From positions 26,298,990 to 26,362,989 of the forward strand of contig CM038465.1 in assembly GCA_021464415.1 (NCBI GenBank): a DNA stretch of 64,000 nucleotides, written 5' to 3'. The position numbers and the translations under genes are program-made. This DNA is from Lonicera japonica (Eukaryota > Streptophyta > Magnoliopsida > Dipsacales > Caprifoliaceae). Below are positions 1 to 11,099 of this stretch, piece by piece (positions within the stretch are counted from its first letter, which is position 1; each line of letters starts with the position of its first letter). Under the pieces are notes generated by a model. That model saw nothing but the letters and a program-made list of their open reading frames with translations, had not been told where the DNA came from and ran no database searches.

Positions 1-484
1 GAAAACCGGTTCATGTGAAATAGTTTTGCAAAGGATGTCCAATTCAAACTTTGATCTAGAAAGAGTTTGAATGCAATGAATGATATATGATCATGTTTGA
101 GCTTAGTTTGTGATTAATGATAATAACTTTACATAAAAAGCTAAACACTCACTTATGTAACAAGTTTACAATTCTTCAAAGTGCTTGAGCTAGTTTCTTT
201 GTTCTTCACTTGAATTCTTGTCTTGAAGCTTTTGATCCTTGTTCTTTTGATCTCCATGGATTTGCATTGTGATGAGATTGATCTTCTTTGACTCCTTATC
301 CAATGCTTTGTTGACTTGATCGGATATTGATATAATAATCCTTGTCAAACTTCCTTTTGAGCAATCATGCTATTCTTGATATTTCATATAAATGAACTAT
401 AAACTTATATCAAGAAACAAGTTAAATTACACATGATTAAATTATTGTTATTATCAAAATAAGATTAAGACCTTTAGGTCAACA
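1..484 (-). repeat. Copia-type 3' LTR (partial)
   Basis: In the minus direction the LTR starts TGTTGACC directly after the polypurine tract at 485-498 and continues to the window edge, so it is longer than 484 bp. The region is AT-rich and has no coding signal. Its far end is not visible, so LTR length and target site cannot be measured. Confidence 0.7.
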
Positions 485-498
485 ATCTCCCCCTTTTT
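485..498 (-). other. Polypurine tract of the Copia-type element
   Basis: The minus strand reads AAAAAGGGGGAGAT immediately before the LTR start TGTTG. This is the plus-strand priming site of an LTR retroelement and fixes the LTR boundary. Confidence 0.8.
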
Positions 499-822
499 GA
501 TGATGACAATAAATTAATGTGTGTTTTCAATAACAAGCATAAATAGCATATGAATAATTGAAATATGCTCCCCCTCAATTTATGCATAGATAAAGTAAAT
601 GATTATTAAAAACATTGCAAACATTTGAGATAGTTTTAAAACCAATAAAATAATTTTGATCTCAAATAAGTTTTTAAAAAGAAAACAATTATCAATGTTA
701 AAGACATAAAATAATTAATGGTCTTACCAACATTGATTGCCACCAACACACATTTTCTCCCCTTATGGCAACATCAAAAAGGGATCAAGGCCACGGAGAG
801 AAAATGTAGCTCCAAGAGAGCT

Positions 823-1959
823 TCATCGATGGGGCAAGGATTTGTATGCCTCCTCATCTTTTGCCATAAGGCAAAGGTGTGCCGTCTCCTCATCGCTTGA
901 CTCGATATCGGAATCGTCTTCTTCCGATTCACTTGAAATTTCTTTGAGAGCATGCTTCAATCTTTTGTATAGCTCTTCCTTCTTTGCTTTCTTCTTTCTT
1001 TTCTCCTCTTTTCTAACTGGACAATTTGACTTGTAATGTCCCGGTTTTTGACAATGGAAGCATTTTCTTTCCTCATTATCAACTTTAGGATGAGTTGATC
1101 TATCGTTAAAGTTCTTTGAGGATGAGGGATAGTTGTTGATCTTCCCTTGTGAGTATTTCTTCTTTGCTAGGAATTTTTCAAATTTCCTAGAGAGAAGTGC
1201 CATGTCTCCATCTCCTTTAGTTGAGCTTTTTCCATCTTTTCCTTCGTATTGCTTTAAGGCAAAAATTGTCATTGGATTAGCTCTCTCTTCTCCTTCTTCT
1301 CTAGCCAACTCCTTCTCATGGGTTTTTAATGAACCCAATAGTTCATCCATGCTCAATGTTTTGAGATTCTTAGCTTCTTGTATAGCCGTCACCTTAGGCC
1401 TCCACTTCTTGGGAAGAATTCTAAGAATCTTTCGTATTTTGTCTTCATTGGAATAGGTCTTGCCAAGAAGATCCAAAGCGTTAGTAATGATGGAGAATCT
1501 ACTATACATGGAAACAAGAGATTCGTTAGGCTCCATTTTAAATAACTCATAGTCATGGACAAGAATATTAATGTTGTCCTCCTTGACTTGAGAAGTTCCC
1601 TCATGGGCAACCTCAAGCTTGTCCCAAATCTCTTTTGCGGTTTTGCAACTTGAGATTTTGTTGTATTCATCCATAGACAAAGCACAATGTAAAGAATTTA
1701 AAGCTTTGGCATTGTATTGGATTTTTCTAATATCATGCTCATTGTATTCGGATATGGACTTAGGGATAATGTTTCCCCTTTCGTCGGTTTTTGTAATCTC
1801 ATAAGGTCCAACAAGTGTGACCTTCCATTGTTCAAAATCATTTGCTTGTAAAAATGTACACATGCGATTTTTCCAATAGCTATAGTTTTTGCCATCAAAC
1901 AATGGTGGCCTATAAATAGAAGCACCTTCGGAAAGGCCGGTTCCTTGATAATAAGACAT
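823..1959 (-). CDS. Copia-type Gag polyprotein (UBN2-type, CCHC zinc knuckle)
   Basis: An uninterrupted 378-residue protein. The N-terminal third has the family hallmarks RPPLFDGKNYSYWKNRM (about residue 17) and later AKEIWDKLE and LRILPKKWRPKVTAI, the capsid-like region of plant Copia Gag. A CX2CX4HX4C zinc knuckle (CFHCQKPGHYKSNC, about residues 300-313) should bind RNA; a basic and then an acidic Ser/Glu/Asp tail follows. I chose the Met of MSYYQG as start because the frame upstream runs into the primer binding site. Gag would package element RNA in cytoplasmic particles. No Pol domain follows, so other copies must supply enzymes. Confidence 0.85.
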   Translation of the reverse strand: MSYYQGTGLSEGASIYRPPLFDGKNYSYWKNRMCTFLQANDFEQWKVTLVGPYEITKTDERGNIIPKSISEYNEHDIRKIQYNAKALNSLHCALSMDEYNKISSCKTAKEIWDKLEVAHEGTSQVKEDNINILVHDYELFKMEPNESLVSMYSRFSIITNALDLLGKTYSNEDKIRKILRILPKKWRPKVTAIQEAKNLKTLSMDELLGSLKTHEKELAREEGEERANPMTIFALKQYEGKDGKSSTKGDGDMALLSRKFEKFLAKKKYSQGKINNYPSSSKNFNDRSTHPKVDNEERKCFHCQKPGHYKSNCPVRKEEKRKKKAKKEELYKRLKHALKEISSESEEDDSDIESSDEETAHLCLMAKDEEAYKSLPHR

Positions 1960-2002
1960 GATCGAGGACTCTAAGATTGTGAAATCAAAACAAGAGTACA
2001 AC

Positions 2003-2013
2003 CTCTGATACCA
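2003..2013 (-). other. Primer binding site (tRNA-iMet type)
   Basis: The minus strand reads TGGTATCAGAG two bases after the LTR end CAACA. It matches the plant initiator-Met tRNA 3' end used by Copia elements. It sets the 3' border of the 5' LTR at 2016. Confidence 0.85.
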
Positions 2014-2015
2014 AT

Positions 2016-2095
2016 TGTTGGGGATCAAGCGCTTACCATTGCGCCAAAAGCTATAACTGTTAGCGAAGGCGCAACTTTATTTCCTTGTACCCAAC
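2016..2095 (-). repeat. Remnant of the Copia-type 5' LTR
   Basis: On the plus strand the sequence begins TGTTGGGGATCAAGCGC, the inverted LTR terminus. Only about 80 bases look LTR-like before the sequence changes into gypsy gag. The exact right limit is uncertain by some tens of bases. Confidence 0.5.
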
Positions 2096-2195
2096 CTACA
2101 TTAGAGCGCCACGGCATTGGATAACCTGCACACCGGATATACCCTCCGGATTCACCACGGAGAGGAGCGCAATTGTGGATTTACCTCCAACATGC

Positions 2196-2870
2196 GAGAT
2201 TAGCACCTTGGAGGACCTGAAAATGGAACTACGTGCTTGATTATTTCCAAAAACAGCTCGCACAATGCTCGTTAGGAACTCTTGCAGACAAAGCACTCTG
2301 GAAGCATCAAGGAGTATGCGAACCCATTCACCACAATCATGTTAGATAACCACGATATGAACGATGCCAACATGCTTTTATTTTTCATGATTGGATTGCA
2401 ACAGTGGGCCAAGAATGAACTAAATCGAAGACAAGTTATCAGTAGCCGAATGTTTGCAAGATTATAGTATGGGCCCCAAAGTCAACACTCCAAGAAACGG
2501 GCAAGTAAAGAATGGGGGAGAGAAAAAATAATCTTATCGAGCCAAACTTGATGGGGGGGGCAACACGCCTTCTAAATCTTTCAACCAGTAAAATACTTTC
2601 AGAAATGGAAGTAAGTTCACGGGAAACTCCCAAGCTAGCAATAATGGGAATAAGCCTTTCACCCCCGGAACTTGTCATTTGTGCCACGGTCCCTATTTAA
2701 TGGCCAATTGCCCAGACAAGTAACTCCTAAATGCTCTCGTCGCTAGGTGTGGCGGCATGTTTCCTAGGGCACCATCCACTCCGGGGCAATCCAACCGGAG
2801 TCATTCGAATGATTGTACAGAGTTAGAAGAGGAAAATGAGGAGTGTGAGGGAGCCTCATTGGGCGCTTAC
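2196..2870 (+). pseudogene. Gypsy gag remnant
   Basis: Short stretches in changing frames match retrotransposon Gag: LEDLKMELRAC near 2205, then GSIKEYANPFTTIMLDNH and FFMIGLQQWAKNEL (2290-2430). Near 2670-2715 a zinc knuckle reads CHLCHGPYLMANC; the position normally held by His is Tyr (codon TAT where CAT is expected), so metal binding should be lost. An acidic stretch follows (about 2820-2860). Several stops and frame changes make it non-coding. Confidence 0.65.
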
Positions 2871-2936
2871 CAGGGATAGTTCACGTATTCTTGTAACGCG
2901 GTGACGGTGGAAGAGGAACCCCAATAGAGAGAGAAA

Positions 2937-3622
2937 ATGGAGTCCACCTCGAAAGGGGGAGGAGGGGCAAATGTTGAGAAGAGCCTCCAAGGAAAGGGCC
3001 TAATGTATGTTGATATCAAGATAAATGGGAAACTAATTCGGGCCATGGTGGAGATAGGTGCAACGCACAACTATTTGGCTAGTACTGAAGTCGAGCGGTT
3101 AGGCCTTATCTTGGAGAAAGGAGTGGGTCGTGTAAAGACCATTAACTCGGCTTCTCAACCTGTTGCCGGAATGGTGAAATCTGTGTTAGTGAAGGTGGGT
3201 CCTTATGAAGGGAGGACCAACTTCTCAGTTGTGGTGATGGACGACTTCAAGGTTATCCTAGGGTTAGAGTTCTTAAGAGAAACCAAGTTGAGCGTTATGC
3301 CTTGCACTAATAGCCTCATAATGCTCGGCAAGAATTCGTGTATCATCTCGGTGATGACCTCATCTAGCAGTGGGAAGTTTCTCTCGGTGATCCAGTTGAA
3401 GAAGGGCCTCAAGCATGATAACCCCACTTTTGTGGCAGCACTAAAATGGGATGAAATCCAGGAGACGTCAGGGCCCCTACCAAAGCCTATTTGTCGGGTT
3501 TTAACCGAGTTTAAAAATGTGATGCCCGACAACCTTCAGAAGAAGTTGCCTCTACGTAGAGAAGTGGATCACCACATTGAACTAGTGTCGGGTGCTAAGC
3601 CTCCAGTTCGACAGCTTATCGG
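2937..3622 (+). pseudogene. Gypsy aspartic protease and linker remnant
   Basis: An open stretch encodes a retropepsin-like fold: GKLIRAMVEIGATHNYL around 3025-3078 and FKVILGLEFLR near 3250. In active family members the catalytic motif is Asp-Thr-Gly; here it is Glu-Ile-Gly, so the enzyme should be dead. The downstream linker LVSGAKPPVRQL leads into reverse transcriptase, but a frame change near 3622 separates them. Confidence 0.75.
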
Positions 3623-4852
3623 ATGTCTCAGTCCGAACTGGCCAAACTTCGGAAACAGCTAAAGGAATTATTGGATGCAGGTTTAGTGCAACCAGCCAAA
3701 TCGTCGTACGAGGACCCAGTCCTTTTTCAGAAGAAACAAAAAGGTTGCTTAAGAATTTGTGTCGACTACCGAGCTCTCAACAAGGTAACCATCAGGAATA
3801 ACTATCCGATCCCTCTTGTGGCTGATTGTTTTGACCAATTCAGCCGGGCAAAAGTTTTCATGAAGCTCGATCTTAGATCCAGGTATTGGCAAGTTCATAT
3901 TGCAGCGGGGGATGAGGGAAAAACCACATGCGTCACCAGATATGGAGCTTATGAATTTCTTGTTATGCCATTTGGGCTAACCAATGCTCCAGCCACCTTC
4001 AGCACCTTGATGAATCAGGTTCTTAAGGACTACTTGGATGATTTTGTCATGGTGTATCTCGACGACATCGTTGTGTGCAGCGAGAGCATGGAAGAGCGTG
4101 AAGAGCACCTGAGAAAGGTATTTGAAAGACTTCAAAAGCATGAGTTGTATCTCAAGTTGTCGAAGTGCTCTTTTGAACAGAAACGTATCAAATTTCTTGG
4201 CCACATCATTGAACAAGGGAGAGTACAAATGGATCCAGTTAAGGTCAAGGTTATCCAAGAATGGCATGCGCCCACTAATGTGGCGGAACTCCGTTCTTTT
4301 TTGGGACTGGCGAATTACTACAGGAAGTTCGTGAAAGACTACTCCAGCATTGCAATGCCCTTAACATAACTTTTGAATAAGTCGAAAGTTTGGGACTGGT
4401 CGATGGGGTGCCAAGCTGCCTTCAGCTCCTTAAAAAATGCCATGTCTGAAGATCCTGTTCTTGTTCTGCCCGATGTAACCAAGTCGTTTGAAGTGCACAC
4501 GGATGCATCAGATGTAGCCCTAGGAAGGGTCCTAATGCAAGAAAGTCATCCAGTGGCTTACGAGAGTTGGAAGCTCAACGAAACGGAAAGGAGGTACTCG
4601 ACCCATGAGAAACAGCTGCTCGTGGTTGTCCATTGTTCGAGATTATGGAGGCACTGTCTCCTCGGTTCTCGATTTCTGGTGAAGACGGATAATACGATAG
4701 TTAGCCATTTCCTCAGTCAATGAAAGTTGAGCTCTAAACAAGCAAGGTGGCAAGAGTTATTAGCTGAATTCAACTTCTGGCTAGAGTACAAAGTAGGTTC
4801 GACCAATAACGTAGCTGATGCTCTGAACCGCAGAGTTGAGTTCGACCAATAG
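3623..4852 (+). pseudogene. Gypsy reverse transcriptase and RNase H (stop-interrupted)
   Basis: The reverse transcriptase core is nearly perfect: CLRICVDYRALNKVTI, FMKLDLRSRYWQVHI, FLVMPFGLTNAPATF and the catalytic YLDDIVV, up to a stop at 4367-4369. RNase H follows in the same frame with FEVHTDASD (catalytic Asp), LNETERRYSTHEKQ (catalytic Glu) and VKTDN (catalytic Asp). Further stops lie at 4721-4723 and 4850-4852. The catalytic residues survive and the losses are single-codon stops, which suggests fairly recent inactivation of this part. Confidence 0.9.
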
Positions 4853-6361
4853 GCCAATGTGTTCCTCAATGCTATTCTTCGAATCGAAAGCCAATTTTCC
4901 ACTAAAATTCAAAGAAACATTAAAGATGCTCTACCGCAAGATCCCATTTCTGCTCAGCTATTGAAGATGATCGAAAAAGGGAAGATGCGATAGTTCTAGT
5001 TGGATGACGGGTTCATTTTGACAAAGGGAAATCGGGTTTTTGTTCCTCGAGTAGGGGAGTTGAGGCATACTCTTATCCGAGAATGTCATGACACGTTATG
5101 GACGGGACACCCTGGGCAAGAAAGGACGTCGACCCTCCTCAAGCAAGGTTATTACTAGCCCCAAATAGAAGACGATGTCGAGAGCTATGTTAGAACTTGC
5201 CTAATTTGCCAACAAGACAAAATTGAGCGAAGACAACCAGCAAGACTACTGGAACCTCTCCCTATCACAGAACGACCTTGGGAGAGCATCTCTCTTGACT
5301 TCATATTAGGCCTGCCTAAAGTGGGAGACTTTACAACTATCCTTGTGGTTATTAATCGATTTTTGAAATATGCCACCTTTATACCAGTTCCGAAGAACAC
5401 GTCTGGCGAGGAGACAACTCAGCTATTCTTCAAGTATGTGGTGAAATATTGGGGAATTCCTCAGAGTATTGTTAGTGATCGGGACTCTCAATTCCCATAA
5501 AACTTTTGGAAGGAGCTTTTCAAGACTCTCGGCTCTAAGTTGTGTATGAGCTCCAGTTACCACCCCCAGTCTGATGGACAGATGGAAAGATACAACGCAA
5601 TGCTCAAGGAATATTTGCGTCACTTCCCTAGTGCCACACAACCGAATTACGTCAAGTTATTGGATGTGGCTCAATTGTGCTTCAACGCCCAGAAAAACTC
5701 AGGGATGGGCAAGAGTGCCTTTGAAATTGTTATAGGACAACAACCCATCCTTCCTCACACTGCTTACTCAGTGCCAGCTTCGAAATCCCCCAAAGCCCAT
5801 AATTTCTCCCAAGAGTGAAAACAGAATATTAAAGTTGCTCGTTCGCACTTAGAGAAAGCCAATTGTCTTATGAATAAGCACGCGGATTAGAAGAGACGAC
5901 CGTTAAAGTTCCAGGTTGGAGAGCTCGTAATGGTGAATCTTCTCCCCCAAGATAGAAAGTTCCTAAGGGGCAGAGACCCACACCTTCTGCAGAAGTACGA
6001 GGGGCCGCTCAAGATTGTGAAGAAGATCAGCAAAGTTGCTTATCGGATTGAACCCCCCAGTTGGCTGAAGGTTCATCCCTTATTTCATGTCAGCATACTG
6101 AAATCGTATTTTGCTGATATTACTGGTCCATCTCGGGGGCAGACTAATCGTCCAGGGTTGAAGTAAAAAGCCGAAGGGAAGATGTCAGTAGAAGCCAACC
6201 TTGCTAACAGAATTGTTACAGCATCCCGCAAACAACACCAAGAGTTTCTAGTCAAATGGGCAGGAAGAGACCCAGAGGTGAACACTTGGGAAAGGGCATC
6301 AGACCTAACTGCCTTCCAGGACCAGATTACTACTTACGTCAACAAGTTGACGAGGGCATCA
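4853..6361 (+). pseudogene. Gypsy integrase plus chromodomain (stop-interrupted)
   Basis: The frame is the same as for reverse transcriptase. The zinc-binding part shows His residues in RECHDTLWTGHPG and Cys residues in CLICQQ. The DDE core is present: SLDFILG, SDRDSQF and SDGQMERYN supply Asp, Asp and Glu. GPLKIVKKISKVAYRI is the GPF/Y-like part. Residues at about 6182-6340 form a chromodomain (EFLVKWAGRDPEVNTWER), which in this family steers integration to marked chromatin. Stops occur near 4990, 5157, 5499, 5816, 5888 and 6164. Confidence 0.85.
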
Positions 6362-6370
6362 ACAGCTCTG

Positions 6371-6381
6371 GTGGGGGAGGA
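6371..6381 (+). other. Polypurine tract of the chromovirus
   Basis: GTGGGGGAGGA lies directly before the LTR start TGTCACGGGG. It primes plus-strand synthesis and fixes the LTR border. Confidence 0.75.
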
Positions 6382-6933
6382 TGTCACGGGGTGCTTCCCA
6401 ACAGCACTCGTGACTGGCTACACTTCAACGACACCGTGCACACGCCCGAGTGCAACACAACCCAACAGGCGATCCAGCACTAGCACAACAGGCGATCCAG
6501 CACTTGTGCTTAGGCTAGTTTTTTGGAGAAGTGTATTTTCATATGTAAATATTGTTTCCATGTAAATAGATCTAGGAATTTCCTTTGTAATAGCATTTTT
6601 ATTTCCGTTTTAATTATGTTCTTGTAACTTTTGTGAGCCAACGTGCACTGCTACAACTTTGGTATTTTCATTAAGTGGTTATATGTGGGGATAAGACTAT
6701 CTGCCTCATATCCGAGTTGCCTACCAGTGCACGTTGTCTAGCACTCTGTTTCAAGCTCTTACTTTCTTTCATACTGTAATAGCTTTCCATGTAATCAAGT
6801 TTTATGCAATGAAGTGATTTCAATTTATGCTCAAGCTCCTTTCAAATGACTGTTGTTGCATGTTGATTGTTGATTGTAAATAAAATTCGACTGAAGCGGC
6901 CTCCTTTGCGTTATCAAAGGACACCCAGTGACA
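6382..6933 (+). repeat. Chromovirus 3' LTR, 552 bp
   Basis: Begins TGTCAC and ends GTGACA, a perfect 6-bp inverted repeat. It contains a short tandem duplication, ACAGGCGATCCAGCACT, near 6465-6505. No matching 5' LTR exists in the window, so a target duplication cannot be tested. Confidence 0.8.
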
Positions 6934-8659
6934 CCAAATCACGGTATTTCTCATTCACTGTCAATTTGAGCTTTTACGGCTAGGTTTAGGGTTTGTACAA
7001 TTCTTAAGCTTTCGATTAAAAGGTTTCATATTCTCTAACATTGGGTTCAAGTGGTTTGAACATGAGCCAATCTGGATCAATTTGATGGATGTTTTCACCT
7101 CTATTTCAGCTCCATGGAGTGGGTGACAACATAAGCAAGAGTAAGAAAATCTTGACTACCATGTCAAAAAGGATGAGCAGGACCAAGTAGATCGTCGGCT
7201 CCACCTTATTCTTGCTATCGTATTGATCTTGTACTTTAAATTGAGGAAATAGGCAAGATGCTCTCCTTTATTGAGTTTCGTTATCTCTCTCTCTCTAAAT
7301 TTCAGCTGAGTGTAGTGTGCGAATTCTGACAATTGGATAATTGATTTGAGTAAAATGCCGATGTGATTTCTATCTGTTGTATTCCTTTGCAGTGGAATAA
7401 GAGGAGTTGACTTAGATTTCTGTTAATTGTGTGTTGTCTTATCGTATACTGCTGGGACAATAATCTGTGAGAAATTAGGAGAAAATTATAACGAATGATG
7501 AGATATATGATTCTTACTTTGAAGATTAGTTGTCACTTCATGTCCTAAGAGAGACAATCTTGATTAAAGCTTAGTGTGATTTCAATTTTAGTGCCTTTTT
7601 GACATCTTGAGCAACATATTAAATAATGGGTTGAAAAACAGGATGTATTAAAACTGGTGTCTCATGCATATATGCAAAATGAAATTTCAGAACTTTTAGG
7701 TGCATTTGGATCTCAATTAGGTAGCTGTCCACATGGGTCATTTTCTCTAAGGAGTTGTTTGTTTGCACTTCGCACCACTTAAATCTGAAAATTTTAAAGT
7801 TTTCAGATTTAAGTGGTTTTACAGTTATTTGTTAATCAAAATAATTAAGTGCCAACTTAATTTTTACCACTTAAAACTGAAAATTTTCAACAAAAGTTTT
7901 AAGTGATAAATTTAGTACTTAAAACTGAAAACTTAATTTTAAGGAGTGTAAATACCTTTTTTACCCTCTACTCTAATTTATCTCCCTTCATGTCCTTGTT
8001 AAAATAGTTCAACACTAATACTTCTACAAACCCCAAGTCACAAGCAATTAAACAAGTACACAGAGAGCGGCTGCTTATTAACAATCATTATTATTTCTAA
8101 AGAAATATGGTAATTGAAGCAACACTAAACTGGAAGAAGGGGATATATACCAATCCTTGTTAATTTCCATATACACACCGATGAAAAATCCAATAATTTT
8201 TGAAATAAGTAAATTACAACAATATCAAGTGATCACAACTCAAACAACATAAGATGTGCTTTCAACTATCAAATGGGCAATGCTTGAATATTAGTAAGTT
8301 ACAAATTTTATTTTATGAATTTTTGCATTTGGAGAAGTAATGGTGATTAGTAGTTCTTATAAATGAAATGAGTTAGCTTGGTTAAAAAGTTTAAATTATA
8401 AGGTCTTTTTTATTTTCATTTAGAATCATGTGATCTAAATAAACTAATAAAGGAAAAATTGTTGTATTTAAAAAATTTCAATTTTCAAATGTGCTATATT
8501 CAAACAAATAACATTTTTTCGTATACATTTTCAAAACTAAATAAATAGTTTTTTGAGTTTTTTAATCAAACTCCACCTAAAGAAACAAAAGATTTAAGCG
8601 CATTAATTGGGGTTTATAAACCACCAAGCCGTCCGTGTGGTGCATGCCAGTTATGTTAT
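6934..8659. other. Intergenic, no gene seen
   Basis: AT-rich sequence with no credible coding region. It holds a hairpin-rich stretch at about 7757-7950 (listed separately) and otherwise only homopolymer-rich DNA. Confidence 0.6.
7774..7817. repeat. Perfect 18-bp hairpin in a small degenerate repeat cluster
   Basis: Arms ACCACTTAAATCTGAAAA and its exact reverse complement flank an 8-base loop. Imperfect copies of the arm (ACTTAAAACTGAAAA) recur in both orientations to about 7945, as in a small foldback MITE. No clear target duplication was seen. Confidence 0.55.
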
Positions 8660-10524
8660 ATGAACTGCAAATTTTGGTACATAAATTGGCGCAATGACAA
8701 GCATGCATATAGCATTCAATTCATGCGGATTCTTATGAGACGGCCAACCCAACATTCAGTGTCATCAACAATAGCTCAACGCCAGAGAGAAGCTCCACGT
8801 CTCTGTAAGATCACCACCGGCCTCTTAACCACCCCCAATTCCTACCTCCACAATACCATCCTTCGCATGTACGCTATGTGCAACATCTCTTGTTCTGCCC
8901 ACAAGGTGTTCGACGAAATTCCCCTCCCTCACAAAGACACAGTGGATTGGACCACTTTGATGGGTTGTTACACCTTCACTGGAATGGCTGAAAAACCCCT
9001 CCTCCTATACATTGATATGCAAAAACACTGCGTGTTGCCTAACATCACCTTGGTTTTCGTGCTCAACTCGTGTGAACAATTAAATGACAATTTCTTTGGG
9101 GCTCAGGGACATGTTTGTATAATCAAAATTGGTCTTGGTTCAAGCGTTAAAGCTTGTAATGCGCTTATGGATGTTTATGTGAAGTGTGGTCTAGTGGGTG
9201 AAGGGAAGAAGGTTTTTGAAGACATGAAGGGGAAAACTGTTGTTTCTTGGACTATACTTTTGGAGGGTTTGGTTAAGTGGGCAGGTTTAGAAAATGGGAG
9301 GTTGCTGTTTAATGAAAGAAATGAATTTGCCTGGACCATAATGATTGTGGGTTACGTTGAGTGTGGGTTCACCCGTGAAGCTTTTAAGCTTCTTGATGAA
9401 ATGTTATTTAATTTGGGACTTGGTTTAAATTATGTGACCGTTTCTTCCTTGTTATCTGCTTGTACTAAGTCCGGTGATTTGATGATGGGCAGGTGGTTGC
9501 ACGTCTATGTTCTGAAGATGACAGAGAAAGAGATGGATATAATGGTAGGTACGTCTTTGATCGATACGCAAAATGTGGTAGGATCAACATTGCATTCCAT
9601 ATTTTCAAGAAATTGATTAACAAGAACATTGTAGCCTGGAATGCTATGCTAGATGGACTAGCAATGCACGGTCGGGGTAATCTTGTGTTGGATATCTTCC
9701 CTCAGATGGTTAAAGAGGTCAAACCTGATGATGTCACCTTTACAGCTGTCCTTGTGTAGTCACTCAGGGCTAATCGACGAGGGTCGTCACTATTTTTATA
9801 GCCTTGAATCTTAGTATGGCATAACCCCTTTGATGGAGCACTACGCTTGCATGGTAGATCTTTTGGGTCGGGCAGGAGAATTAGATGAAGCAGAAACTCT
9901 CATAAGAGAAATGTCAATTGTCCCTAACGAGGTTGTGCTAGGATCTCTTTTAGGGTCCTGCAGTATCCACAAAAAGCTTGAGCCAGGCGAACGCCTTATG
10001 CAAGAGCTAATCCAAATCTTTCCACGTAACACAGAATATCATATCCTTCTTTCAAATATGTACCCGCAAGATTCTAAACGACAGAGGTATTCAAAAGATA
10101 CCTCGGATAAGTTCTATACATGTTGGAGGCCAAGTCCATCAATTCAGCGCAGGAGACAAATCACACCCACAAACAAGAGAGATATATCTTGCGGTAGGTG
10201 AAATTATCCAAAGGCTGAGATTGGCCGGTTATGTACCCTTTACTGACAAGTATTTTCTGGTTTTGGTAAGGATATTGAGGATGAGCAGGAAGAGAAAGAG
10301 CAGGCATTATTCTTTCACAGCGAGAGGCTAGCGGTTTGTTTTGGGCTAATGAGTTCTGGAGATGGTGTGCCAGTTTATACTTTCAAGAATCTACGAATTG
10401 CCAAGATTGTCACTCTGCAATGAAGATTGTTTCTGCAGTATATGAAAGGGATATTGTGATTAGAGCTTGCAGTCGGTTTCATTGTTGCAAGCAAGGTTCG
10501 TGTTCTTGTTCGGATTATTGGTAA
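8660..10524 (+). pseudogene. PPR protein, PLS class with E and DYW domains, pseudogene
   Basis: PPR units are plain: LHNTILRMYAMCNIS, DTVDWTTLMGCYTFTGM, KACNALMDVYVKCGL, KTVVSWTILLEGLVKW, GRWLHVYVLK, IVAWNAMLDGLAMHGRG, EHYACMVDLLGRAGELDEAE. The E region ends in a DYW domain with the deaminase HSE motif (near 10315), CQDCHSAMK and a terminal CSCSDYW. Intact members are mitochondrial or plastid RNA-editing factors. The layout strongly resembles Arabidopsis At5g15340. The frame changes near 9565, 9757, 10060 and 10390, a stop lies near 9812, and part of the E region is missing, so no full protein can be made. There is no intron, as usual for this family. Confidence 0.9.
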
Positions 10525-11099
10525 CCCTTAGCTACATCGTGTTGAAGAAGGTGAAGAGGAATAGCCTTCTTGCTGTATCATTAGTTTTGTCAATTTGTAT
10601 CTATTTATTCTAACTTCTTTTTGTAACCAATGCCAACTATTCCTTGCTTTGGGTTAAAAGCAGCCTAAAATACATCATAAGCAGTTTCATAAATATCGGG
10701 CATGTTTGAATTTAATGAGAACTTGGAAAAGGGATAGGTGATACTGCAAGGTGTCTTCCATCTTTTCATTATTTCACACATGAAAGAATTTATTTTAATC
10801 ACCTTCCAAATAATTGGATTTCATGAGAAAGGAAAAAATAATAGAATATCTGACAAAATAAAAAATAATCAACTGTATTTAGTGAAAGGTTATTGAAGAA
10901 ACGGAGCCACGCCTGACCAATTGCCATTGCATCATGCAATAATAGCTTTCGTATCCAAATTCTCTAAACCTAATTTCTAACCTAAAAATGGATTGAAAAA
11001 TTAAAAATTTGAATTAGTTCTGAAAATTTTATGAATTCGCATTATGTTTAGGGTCAAATTATCCATATCTAATTTTGAATTGAATTGAAAAGTACACAA
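10525..11099. other. Intergenic, no gene seen
   Basis: AT-rich DNA between the PPR relic and the tRNA-like locus. No coding region, inverted repeat or element terminus was recognised. Confidence 0.6.

Larger units (their letters stand above)
1..2095 (-). mobile_element. Gag-only Copia-type LTR element, truncated at both ends
   Basis: Read on the minus strand, the parts are in order: the remnant of a 5' LTR ending CAACA, a primer binding site, a Gag gene, a G-rich polypurine tract and a second LTR starting TGTTGACC that runs off the left edge. The internal region is only about 1.5 kb (485-2015), and I see no protease, integrase, reverse transcriptase or RNase H. This is the layout of the non-autonomous TR-GAG class, which would depend on another element's Pol. 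Gag is uninterrupted, so the element may be fairly young or under constraint. The 5' LTR is cut after about 80 bases, where a gypsy element begins. Confidence 0.8.
2196..6933 (+). mobile_element. Decayed Ty3/gypsy chromovirus, 5' end missing
   Basis: Gag, aspartic protease, reverse transcriptase, RNase H, integrase and chromodomain occur in gypsy order, then a polypurine tract and a 552-bp 3' LTR. The 5' LTR, primer site and first part of gag are absent; the element abuts the truncated Copia LTR. From 3623 to the chromodomain the coding stays in one frame, broken only by stop codons, so most decay is point mutation rather than indels. A C-terminal chromodomain places it among chromoviruses; I do not assign the sublineage. 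Confidence 0.85.

Noticed and set aside
1133..1456. Plus-strand frame of 107 residues
   Set aside because: Antisense shadow of the Copia-type Gag gene.
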